Of a stretch of DNA of 64,000 nt, positions 1 through 7,499 are shown one piece after another. This DNA comes from Hymenobacter glacieicola (GTDB taxonomy: Bacteria > Bacteroidota > Bacteroidia > Cytophagales > Hymenobacteraceae). How positions within the stretch are numbered: position 1 is the stretch's first letter; each line of letters starts with the position of its first letter. The stretch lies in assembly GCF_014640315.1 (NCBI RefSeq), contig NZ_BMGS01000001.1:558001-622000 (forward strand), written 5' to 3'. The translations under genes were made by a program, and so were the position numbers. Below the pieces are notes generated by a model. The model did no database searches. It saw nothing but the letters and a program-made list of their open reading frames with translations, and had not been told where the DNA came from.

Positions 1-2
1 AT

Positions 3-3000
3 TTCGTGACCTCCGAGTTCGGCTCCTTTCACGGTTCCTTTGTGTTGCCGACGGGCCTGCTAAACGGCGAAATGTCGCTGCAGACGGAGTACGGCAGCCA
101 AAGCTTCGCGGTGGAGGACTACAAGCGGCCTACCTTCCAGGTGACGTTTGAGCCGGTGACAGGCACGCCCGTGCTGGGGCAGTCCGTAACGGTGCGCGGC
201 AAAGCCACGGCCTACGCCAGCCAGCCTATTGACGGCGCCACGGTGCGCTACCGGGTGGTGCGGCGCACGTTCTGGCCGCTGTACGCCCGCAGCATCTACG
301 GCAATAGCCAGCCCGAGCAGGAAATTCTCAGCGGTACGGCCCGCACTGATTCGGCTGGTGGCTTTGCCGTTACGTTCATTGCCAAAGGTGAAGACCTGCA
401 CCAAGGCAAGCGCGGCGGCTGGGCGCCTGGCTACGTATTCGAGGTGACAGCCGACGTGACGGATGCCGCCGGCGAAACCCGCACCGGCCAGCAGCGCGTG
501 AGCTTGGGCACCGAGGCCCTGACGCTTCGGTTGGAGCTACCCCAGCCGCTTAACCGCGCCGCCGTGCCCGCCCTGCGCCTCATCAGCACCAACGCCGCCG
601 GCGAGGCGCAGCCCGCCACAGGGCAGCTGCGCCTGTACCGTCTCACGCCGCCCGCCCGCGCCTGGCGGCCCCGCCTCTGGGAACGGCCGGAGCGCGAAGT
701 CCTGAGTCGGGAAGAGTTTAAACGCCGCTTCCCGCTGGATGCTTACGGCAACGAAGACAACGACAGCACCTGGGCCCGCACTCTGGTGCTTACCCAGGAG
801 TTCGATACCGACAAAACCCCGCTGCTGCCCGCCCTGCAAACGGCTCTGGCTACCCAGCAGCCCGGCCGCTACCTGCTGGAAGCCACGGCCGCCCGGGCGG
901 CTGCGCCTGGCCAGTCCGCAGCCCATACCGAGCAGCGGTTCACCCTGTTCGACCCCGCCGCCAACACGTTGCCCGTGCCCACGGCCGACTGGTTTGTGCC
1001 GTTGCAGGACAGCATAGCGCCCGGCCAGCCCGCCCGCTTTCTGGTGGGAAGCTCCGAGGAAGGGGCCCGCGTGCTGCTGGAAGCCGAGGCCAAGGGCCAA
1101 ACCCTGCGCCACGAGTGGCTAACGCTGCGGGCCGGGGAGCAGCGCGTGGTGGAAGCGCCCGTGCCTGCTGCCCTCGGCGAAACCCAGCTCTACGTGCACC
1201 TTACTCAGGTGCGCGACAACCGCCTCTATACCCACACGGCCCCGGTGCAGGTAGCCACGCCACCCGCGCCGTTGAAACTCAGCATTGTTACCTTCCGCGA
1301 CAAGCTGCAGCCCGGTCAGCAGGAAACCTGGCGCGTTACCATCCACCAGACCGACGGAAAACCCGCCGACGCGGAGCTGCTGGCCACCCTCTACGATAAG
1401 TCGCTGGACGTATTCCGCCCCCACGATTTCGCGGCCCTGGAATTCTACCGGCCCTACTTCCCACCCACGCTGGCCTGGCAGGGACGCTTCGCCACGGAGG
1501 ATGGGGTGGAGCTATTTGACCGGCAGCTTGCACTAATATATCCCGGGCCTGTAGCCTATCCGCATTTGAATATGTGGGGATTATGGGGCAACGATGCAAT
1601 TCCGGATCAGGAGGAATTGAAAGACAAAGTGGTAGCTTCCAAGACAGTGAAGGGCAACACAGATAATCCCGCTGACTTAGCCGGCTTAGAATCAGGGCAA
1701 GGGACCATGGTTGTAGCCGACCAGGAAGTGGCTCCCAGGGCCGCCGCTGTATCTGCTCCTAGAGTCCAATTGCGCGGGGTAGCACGGTCGCCCAAGTTCC
1801 GGGAGGCAACCGATAGTGGTTCCCAGCCTACTGCCTCCCAACCTGACCTCAGCGGCGTGCAGGCCCGCAAGGATTTCCGCGAAACGGCCCTGTGGGTGCC
1901 CGCCGTGCGCACCAATGCCCAGGGCGAAACCGTGCTGGAATTTCAGCTGCCCGAAGCCGTAACGCGCTGGCAGCTGCTGGCCCTGGCCCACGACCAGCAA
2001 CTGCGTACCGGCCTGCTGCGCCGGGAGCTAGTAACGCAAAAGAGCCTGCAAGTGACGCCCAACGCCCCCCGCTTCTTCCGGGAGGGCGACCAGCTGACCC
2101 TTTCGACCAAGCTCAGCAACCTTACGGCCCAAGCCCTCAGCGGCACGGCTCATCTGTTTCTGTTCGACGCCCGTACCCAGCAGCCTCTGGAAAGCCGAGT
2201 GCTACACGGCCCTGCCCACGTAAAGTTCAGCCTCAACGGCAACCAGAGTCAGGCTGTTAGCTGGAGCCTCACCTTACCCGAAACTGCCGAGGGACAACCA
2301 CCCATTGAAGCCATAACTTACCGGGTAGTAGCGCGGGCGGAGGGCAAAGCACAGAAAGGAAAAGCGGACCGCAAGGCTCGCCGGGAAGCCAAAGGCAAGC
2401 AAGCAGAAGCCAACAATCAGCTGACGGTTGAGGACGGCGAGGAAAACACCCTGCCGGTCCTGCCGAACCGACTGCTGATCACCGAGAGTCTGCCGCTGGC
2501 GGTGGTAGGGGCGGCCACCCGGGAGTTTGAGTTGAAAAAGCTTACCAGCACTACCTCCAGTACCCGCCGCAACTACTCACTCACGCTGGAAATGACGCCC
2601 AACCCGGCCTGGTACGCCGTGCAGGCCCTGCCTTACCTTATGGAGTACCCCTACGAGTGCTCCGAGCAGGTGTTCAGCCGGCTCTACGCCAACCTGCTGG
2701 CCGCCAAAATTCTGCAGAGTAACCCTCAACTGCGCACTATGCTAACCGAGTGGCAGCGCGCCGCCCAGGCCGGCGACAAAGCCGTTCTTACCAGCAAGCT
2801 GGAGCAAAACCAGGAGCTGAAAAATCTGCTGCTGCAGGAAACACCCTGGGTGCGCGACGCCCAGAACGAAACCGAGCGGATGCGCCGCCTCGCCGAGCTG
2901 TTTGATGACGCCCGCCTCAAAACGGAGACTGCCCGCGCCCTCACCAAGCTTCGCCAGATGCAGCTGCCCGACGGCTCCTTTCCCTGGTTTGAGCGCATGC

Positions 3001-4340
3001 CCGCCGACCGGTATATCACCCAGCTTATCGTAGCCGGTTTTGGCAAGCTCCAGAAACTGAGGGCTTTCAATGCCCAGCAGGACCAGCAAGCCCGGCAAAT
3101 TCTGCAAAACGCTGTGGCTTACCTCGACGGAGAAATGCAGCGTGACTACACCCAACTGCGCAAGCAGGCCAAAGTGGACCTGAAGCTAAACCACCTGGAT
3201 GATGTGCAGGTGCAGGCCTTGTACGCGCGCAGCTTCTGGCCCACGCTGCCCGTGCCCAAAGAAGCGCAGTCCGCCCAAGCGTACTATCAGCAGCAGGCCG
3301 CCACCTACTGGCTGGGTCGCACCCACTACGTGCAGGCCCTGGCGGCGCTGGCCATGCACCGCACCAAAACCCAGCCCACCGCCGTCAAGAACATCCTTAC
3401 GGCATTGCAGGAAAACGCCCTGCACTCACCCGTGCTGGGCATGTACTGGAAGGAAGTTCGCGGCGGCTACTACTGGCGCGATGCACCCACGGAAACCCAG
3501 GCCACGCTCATTGAGGCGTTCGATGAGGTGCTCAATGACCAAAAAGCCGTGGACGAGATGAAGCTGTGGCTGCTCAGTCAGAAGCGCGTGCAGAACTGGG
3601 CAAGTACCCGCGCCACTGCCGATGCCTGCTACGCCTTGCTGCTGCGGGGCTCCAACTGGCTGCAGCCCACCCAGCCGCTCCAGGTAACGGTAGGAGGGAA
3701 GGATGTGCCGCCCACCACTCAGCAGGCGGGCACCGGCTACTACAAAGTTAGCTGGCCCGCGGCCGAAATTAAGCCCGCCCAGGGTCGCGTAACGGTGCAG
3801 AAGCCCGACGCTGGAGTAGCCTGGGGGGGCCTGTATTGGCAGTATTTTGAGCAGCTGGACAAGATTACGCCCGCCACCACGTCCCTGCAACTGGAGCGCC
3901 GCCTCTACCGGGAGCAGCGCACCGCCGCGGGGCCCGTGCTGGAGCCTCTTACTGCTGCCACGCCCCTGCGCGTGGGGGATGTGCTGGTAGTGCGCCTGGT
4001 GCTGCGCTCCGACCGGGCCCTGGAGTACGTGCACCTGAAGGACCAGCGCGCCGCCGGCCTGGAACTCATCGGCCAGACCTCCGGCTACCGCTACCAGAGC
4101 GGCCTGGGCTACTACGAAAGCCCCCGCGACGCGGCCACCAACTTTTTCATCAGCTACTTCCCCCAGGGCACGCACACGTTCGAGTACCGGCTGCGGGCGG
4201 CCCAAAGCGGCAATTTTTCCGGCGGGCTTTCCCAGCTACAGTGCCTCTACGCCCCAGAATTCACCACGCACTCCGCCGGCCTTCGGCTCCAGATTGCGGC
4301 CCAGCAGGCAAGGCCACCAGGTGGTAGTATGAGCAGATAG
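3..4340 (+). CDS. Alpha-2-macroglobulin family protein (5' end outside window)
   Basis: The frame is open to the left edge, so the N-terminus lies outside; the first visible residues are already deep in MG-type beta domains. About 1,445 residues are visible. A lower-GC, low-complexity stretch (about residues 505-615) resembles a bait/linker region. It is followed by the canonical A2M-domain entry FRETALWVPAV (about residue 624) and by a thioester-type CSEQ motif (Cys about 885, counted from nt 6) inside an alpha-helical thioester domain. Bacterial family members are periplasmic or lipid-anchored protease traps, often paired with penicillin-binding protein PbpC; the partner, if any, would be outside the window. 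The family call is firm; the role as a protease trap is by family analogy. The gene ends about 70 nt before the promoter of the next gene. Confidence 0.9.
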   Translation, partial: FVTSEFGSFHGSFVLPTGLLNGEMSLQTEYGSQSFAVEDYKRPTFQVTFEPVTGTPVLGQSVTVRGKATAYASQPIDGATVRYRVVRRTFWPLYARSIYGNSQPEQEILSGTARTDSAGGFAVTFIAKGEDLHQGKRGGWAPGYVFEVTADVTDAAGETRTGQQRVSLGTEALTLRLELPQPLNRAAVPALRLISTNAAGEAQPATGQLRLYRLTPPARAWRPRLWERPEREVLSREEFKRRFPLDAYGNEDNDSTWARTLVLTQEFDTDKTPLLPALQTALATQQPGRYLLEATAARAAAPGQSAAHTEQRFTLFDPAANTLPVPTADWFVPLQDSIAPGQPARFLVGSSEEGARVLLEAEAKGQTLRHEWLTLRAGEQRVVEAPVPAALGETQLYVHLTQVRDNRLYTHTAPVQVATPPAPLKLSIVTFRDKLQPGQQETWRVTIHQTDGKPADAELLATLYDKSLDVFRPHDFAALEFYRPYFPPTLAWQGRFATEDGVELFDRQLALIYPGPVAYPHLNMWGLWGNDAIPDQEELKDKVVASKTVKGNTDNPADLAGLESGQGTMVVADQEVAPRAAAVSAPRVQLRGVARSPKFREATDSGSQPTASQPDLSGVQARKDFRETALWVPAVRTNAQGETVLEFQLPEAVTRWQLLALAHDQQLRTGLLRRELVTQKSLQVTPNAPRFFREGDQLTLSTKLSNLTAQALSGTAHLFLFDARTQQPLESRVLHGPAHVKFSLNGNQSQAVSWSLTLPETAEGQPPIEAITYRVVARAEGKAQKGKADRKARREAKGKQAEANNQLTVEDGEENTLPVLPNRLLITESLPLAVVGAATREFELKKLTSTTSSTRRNYSLTLEMTPNPAWYAVQALPYLMEYPYECSEQVFSRLYANLLAAKILQSNPQLRTMLTEWQRAAQAGDKAVLTSKLEQNQELKNLLLQETPWVRDAQNETERMRRLAELFDDARLKTETARALTKLRQMQLPDGSFPWFERMPADRYITQLIVAGFGKLQKLRAFNAQQDQQARQILQNAVAYLDGEMQRDYTQLRKQAKVDLKLNHLDDVQVQALYARSFWPTLPVPKEAQSAQAYYQQQAATYWLGRTHYVQALAALAMHRTKTQPTAVKNILTALQENALHSPVLGMYWKEVRGGYYWRDAPTETQATLIEAFDEVLNDQKAVDEMKLWLLSQKRVQNWASTRATADACYALLLRGSNWLQPTQPLQVTVGGKDVPPTTQQAGTGYYKVSWPAAEIKPAQGRVTVQKPDAGVAWGGLYWQYFEQLDKITPATTSLQLERRLYREQRTAAGPVLEPLTAATPLRVGDVLVVRLVLRSDRALEYVHLKDQRAAGLELIGQTSGYRYQSGLGYYESPRDAATNFFISYFPQGTHTFEYRLRAAQSGNFSGGLSQLQCLYAPEFTTHSAGLRLQIAAQQARPPGGSMSR

Positions 4341-4383
4341 AGCTGTACTATACCTGCAGATCATCTGAACTTTAACCAAGCAC

Positions 4384-4415
4384 TTTGAGCCAAGCTCCGG
4401 TGAATAGTACATTTG
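4384..4415 (+). promoter_or_regulatory. Bacteroidota sigma-A type promoter (-33 TTTG, -7 TACATTTG)
   Basis: TTTG at 4384-4387 and TACATTTG (matching TAnnTTTG) at 4408-4415 are separated by 20 nt, the spacing expected for the Bacteroidota housekeeping sigma factor. It lies 24 nt before the ATG at 4440 and is the best-formed promoter in the window. Confidence 0.7.
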
Positions 4416-4439
4416 CCGCTCGTTTGTTTTTCAGGAAGG

Positions 4440-4910
4440 ATGAAGTTGATGCATAAACTAAGCATGGTTGCCGCGGTACTGCTCTTGAGCAGCGGCGCGG
4501 CGTGGGCGCAGGGAGACAAAAAGACACCACCGGCTACCCCTACCCAGCTACCCGGCGAGGAAAAGCTCTCGGCGCGGGAACGGGCCGAGCGGGATTTTCT
4601 GATGCCAGTGCGGCGCAAGCAAGCCGCTACGTTGCGGGCCGCCGCTGAAGAAACGGGTACCCACCAGCCCGCTGTGGAAGTAACGGCCCGCAACCTAGAG
4701 GCCTCCGAGGACAACAAGCCCGCCGAAACCACCGAGGCCAAGGATGCTCCCGCTACCGTGCACCACCGCAGCACCGCCCACCGGCGCAGTTCCTCCTCTT
4801 CGCGCCGCCGGAGCACCAGCACCCACCGGTCCTCATCAGCGGGGCGCAAAAAGACCACTAGCAAGAAATCAACCACCAAAAAGAAAACCACCAGCCGCCG
4901 TCGGCGCTAA
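4440..4910 (+). CDS. Secreted hypothetical protein with Ser/Arg/Lys-rich tail
   Basis: A 156-residue protein with a clear signal peptide (MKLMHKLSMVAAVLLLSS, cleavage near AWAQ), a charged helical middle and a strongly basic C-terminus made of short Ser/Arg runs followed by Lys/Thr/Ser repeats and ending in RRRR. I choose the ATG at 4440 rather than the upstream in-frame TTG: it has a purine-rich AGGAAGG just before it and starts exactly at the signal peptide, whereas the TTG overlaps the -7 box. The basic tail resembles histone-like or nucleic-acid-binding tails, but an exported location argues rather for binding to anionic envelope polymers. I recognise no family. Confidence 0.7.
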   Translation: MKLMHKLSMVAAVLLLSSGAAWAQGDKKTPPATPTQLPGEEKLSARERAERDFLMPVRRKQAATLRAAAEETGTHQPAVEVTARNLEASEDNKPAETTEAKDAPATVHHRSTAHRRSSSSSRRRSTSTHRSSSAGRKKTTSKKSTTKKKTTSRRRR

Positions 4911-4944
4911 CGCAAGGGCGCTACTCTAGCTACGCCAGGCAATG

Positions 4945-4991
4945 CCAGAGAAAAAGCCGGCCCGATAGTTTCGGGCCGGCTTTTTCTCTGG
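4945..4991. terminator. Bidirectional terminator with 21-bp perfect arms
   Basis: Perfect 21-bp inverted repeat (4945-4965 and 4971-4991) with a 5-nt loop. The GC-rich core GCCGGCCCGA is flanked by A5 on the left and T5 on the right, so it gives a U-tract on either strand. It lies between two convergent genes. Confidence 0.85.
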
Positions 4992-5023
4992 TTTACTCAA
5001 AAAGGCAATTGTTGCCAGAGTAG

Positions 5024-5350
5024 CTACGCGTCCTGGGGCATCAGGCGCACCACTAGCCCGTCGAGGCGGGGGGTAATGCGGATTTGGCAGGAGAGGCGGC
5101 TACCTTGGGTCATAACGGGCAGGCTTTCGAGCATGGCCAACTCGTCGTCGCTGGGCTCCGGCAGCTCGGGGCCGGCCAGCACCTCCACGTGGCAGGTGCC
5201 GCACAGGGCCATGCCCCCGCAGGTAGCCTGAATGTCGTAGCCGTCGGCCTTCATGATTTCCATCAGGCTCAGGCCCATATCGGTGGGGGCAACTACCTCC
5301 CGGCGCTGGCCGGGGGCTTCCTCCACATACACGCGTACTTCGTCGGTCAT
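5024..5350 (-). CDS. 2Fe-2S ferredoxin
   Basis: A 108-residue plant/adrenodoxin-type ferredoxin. The four cluster ligands are visible: Cys44, Cys50 and Cys53 in CGGMALCGTC, and Cys88 in LSCQI (CX5CX2C...C). It is a small acidic soluble electron carrier. It lies about 100 nt downstream of the ferredoxin-NADP reductase on the same strand, so the two probably form a redox pair; the terminal acceptor is not apparent locally. The intervening spacer holds one of the T/C-rich intergenic repeats described under findings. Confidence 0.9.
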   Translation of the reverse strand: MTDEVRVYVEEAPGQRREVVAPTDMGLSLMEIMKADGYDIQATCGGMALCGTCHVEVLAGPELPEPSDDELAMLESLPVMTQGSRLSCQIRITPRLDGLVVRLMPQDA

Positions 5351-5450
5351 ATTATAGGGTGTGGGGGTAAGAGGGTAGGAGGGTGTGAGGGGAAAAGTGA
5401 GAAGGTGCTGCTGCCAACTCCTGCTCTCACACCCTCTTACCCTCCTGACC

Positions 5451-6464
5451 TTACAAGGTGGGTACCCCGTTTACGGTGGTGTACTTGAGTACGTATTTCT
5501 TATCGGGGTTGATGTACTTGAACGCTCCCTGGCACATCAGGGCGGCCTCGTGGAAGCCGCAGAGAATGAGCTTGAGCTTGCCCGGATACGTGTTAATGTC
5601 GCCGATAGCGAAAATTCCGGGCTCGGAAGTGGAGTAATCCACGGTGTTTACTTTCACGGCGTCGTCCTCCAGCTCCAGGCCCCACTCGCCAATGGGCCCC
5701 AGCTTGGGCGTGAGGCCGAACAAAGGAATAAACGAGTCGGCCTCTACTTGCGCGGCCGTGCCGTCGTTGGCCGTAATCGTGACGCCGTGCAGCTGGCCGT
5801 TGCCGTGTACGTGCGTAACGTTGCTGCTCAGCACCAGCTTTACTTTGCCGGCCTCGTGCAGGTTCTTTACTTTCTCAGCCGAGTCGGCGGCCCCGCGGAA
5901 GGTAGTGCCGCGGTGCACCAGGGTTACTTCCTTGGCTACCTCAGCCAGGAAGATGGTCCAGTCCAGGGCCGAGTCGCCGCCGCCGGCAATAACCAGGCGC
6001 TGGTTGCGGAAGGTTTCCGGGTCGCGCACCATGTAGTACACGCCCTTGCCGCCCTCAAAATCAGCGAGGCTGTCGATGGCCGGTTTGCGGGGCTCAAAGG
6101 AACCCAGGCCGCCGGCAATGGCAATGGCCTTGCACAAGATTTCGGTGCCATCAATGGTCGTCACCCGGAAGGAGCCGTCTTCCAGCTTTTCGTAGCCTTC
6201 GACCCGCTCACCCAAGGTAAAGGTGGGGTGGAAGGGCTCAATCTGGCGCATCAGGTTCTGCACCAGGTCGCCGGCCAGCACTTCCGGAAAGCCGGGAATA
6301 TCATAGATGGGCTTCTTGGGATAAATCTCCGACAGCTGCCCCCCCACCTGCGGTAGGGCATCGACTACGTGACAGCGCAGCTTCAGCAGGCCCGCTTCGA
6401 ATACGGCAAATAGCCCCACCGGGCCAGCTCCGATAATGCAGATATCGGTGGAAACAGAATTCAT
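5451..6464 (-). CDS. Ferredoxin-NADP reductase, thioredoxin-reductase-like type
   Basis: A 337-residue FAD/NAD(P)H flavoprotein. The FAD Rossmann motif GAGPVG is at residues 12-17, the second dinucleotide motif GGGDSA at 161-166, and the C-terminal FAD-binding GDINTYPG follows the usual ATP-helix position. The redox CxxC of true thioredoxin reductases is absent from the NADPH domain, which is the hallmark of the YumC/TrxR-like ferredoxin-NADP reductases. Its neighbour is a 2Fe-2S ferredoxin, consistent with NADPH-ferredoxin electron exchange. A TATCTTTG -7 box lies 95 nt upstream. Confidence 0.88.
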   Translation of the reverse strand: MNSVSTDICIIGAGPVGLFAVFEAGLLKLRCHVVDALPQVGGQLSEIYPKKPIYDIPGFPEVLAGDLVQNLMRQIEPFHPTFTLGERVEGYEKLEDGSFRVTTIDGTEILCKAIAIAGGLGSFEPRKPAIDSLADFEGGKGVYYMVRDPETFRNQRLVIAGGGDSALDWTIFLAEVAKEVTLVHRGTTFRGAADSAEKVKNLHEAGKVKLVLSSNVTHVHGNGQLHGVTITANDGTAAQVEADSFIPLFGLTPKLGPIGEWGLELEDDAVKVNTVDYSTSEPGIFAIGDINTYPGKLKLILCGFHEAALMCQGAFKYINPDKKYVLKYTTVNGVPTL

Positions 6465-6558
6465 TAGCAGAAGGTGAAATTAAACAGATGGCGACCAGAA
6501 CTTAGCAGTATAACCGCTCAACTGCCCAAAACGTTGGGACCAGCCTTGGTCGCGGCCG

Positions 6559-6566
6559 CAAAGATA
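6559..6566 (-). promoter_or_regulatory. -7 box for the ferredoxin reductase/ferredoxin operon
   Basis: TATCTTTG on the minus strand, followed by CGGCC, matches TAnnTTTG. It predicts a leader of about 90 nt before the ATG at 6464. No convincing -33 TTG is visible. Confidence 0.5.
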
Positions 6567-6598
6567 GGCAGGCTACGGCAGCCAGCCCACCATCAGCC

Positions 6599-7018
6599 CT
6601 AGGCGACGAAACAAGAAGTCACCGGTGCGTTGTGTTCCTGCAAAAAACGCTCGGCTTCGGCCCGATCCGTAAACTGGAATACGGGCAGGGCCAGCCGCTG
6701 CCCCAAAGCCCGGCTCAGGGGCTGCATGGTAAGGGAGCAGGGGTGAACCTCGGCCATAACGGCGATGCCAGCCGCCTTCAGCATCTCCCGTAGCGTCACA
6801 TATAAAGGCAGCAGGCGCACATTGGGGCCCAGCGTATGCGACACGTCGCAGAGCATGGTAAAGCCCGGGCGGAGTTGCAGCAGCACGCGCTGCCAGTCGG
6901 CTAAGAAATACGGCATGGCCTGCGCAAGTGTTTGCTCGGCGCGGCGCTCATATACTACGTGATTGTGAAGTAGGTCCAGGTAAATCCGGTATTCGGGCCG
7001 GTAGGCGACTAGTTGCAT
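6599..7018 (-). CDS. Hypothetical protein, STAS/SEC14-like fold suspected
   Basis: About 139 residues from the ATG at 7018 (an in-frame TTG at 7051 would add 11). The alternation of hydrophobic strands and helices, with a central LCDVSH strand after a long helix and a C-terminal strand-helix ending FQFTDRAEAERFLQEH, resembles the small STAS/SEC14 (SpoIIAA-like) proteins common in Hymenobacteraceae. That assignment is by overall look, not by a signature motif. There is no signal peptide or membrane segment. It is the first gene upstream of the ferredoxin reductase on the same strand but is separated by 134 nt and the reductase promoter. Confidence 0.55.
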   Translation of the reverse strand: MQLVAYRPEYRIYLDLLHNHVVYERRAEQTLAQAMPYFLADWQRVLLQLRPGFTMLCDVSHTLGPNVRLLPLYVTLREMLKAAGIAVMAEVHPCSLTMQPLSRALGQRLALPVFQFTDRAEAERFLQEHNAPVTSCFVA

Positions 7019-7499
7019 CGGTAGTAATAGGTAGCAGGGGCGTACCGACAAACGGTTCAGCTCGTAAAAAAGTCCCTTTTGTAAAAAGAAAATTCACATT
7101 CATGGGCAAGGGTAGGCTGGCATCAAGAATTATATGATTACAGCGCGTGCGGATGAGTAGCTCAGAACTAGAGCCGCTTACGCGTGCTTTCCTCGCCCGC
7201 ACGAAAGAACGTAGGCGGCGCGCCCTACCCATAACCACCATCGAACAAAGCTTGGGTACGGCTACGGGGTTGCCGGCGGGCCTGCTGTGGCCGGGTCCTG
7301 GCATTACAAGCTGAGCCGTCCAGTCCCGCATGGACTACTGCCAGCATGAAAAAAATAATTTTATAACCTATTGATAAACAAAAATATATGCTGAAAAAAG
7401 GCACTAGGGTCTTCTGTTGCGGCAAGCTACGCTAGGTAACAATTCAATAAAGTAGAGGGCATATTAGGGTAACAGGGTGCGTCTACTTTTGCTGCCACT
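7019..7499. other. Intergenic region before the TonB receptor
   Basis: About 480 nt between divergent genes. It contains AT-rich patches near 7080-7140 and 7350-7400 and a 53-codon ORF (7153-7314, +) without a recognisable product; I do not regard that ORF as a proven gene. The receptor -7 box is at the right end. Confidence 0.5.
7484..7491 (+). promoter_or_regulatory. -7 box TACTTTTG directly before the TonB receptor
   Basis: TAnnTTTG match ending 8 nt before the ATG at 7500, so transcription would begin only a few nucleotides from the start codon (near-leaderless mRNA). Confidence 0.55.

Noticed and set aside
7153..7314. 53-codon ORF upstream of the first TonB receptor
   Set aside because: Starts with a plausible ATG but has no motif, no promoter box and no repeat of amino acids suggesting a leader peptide.
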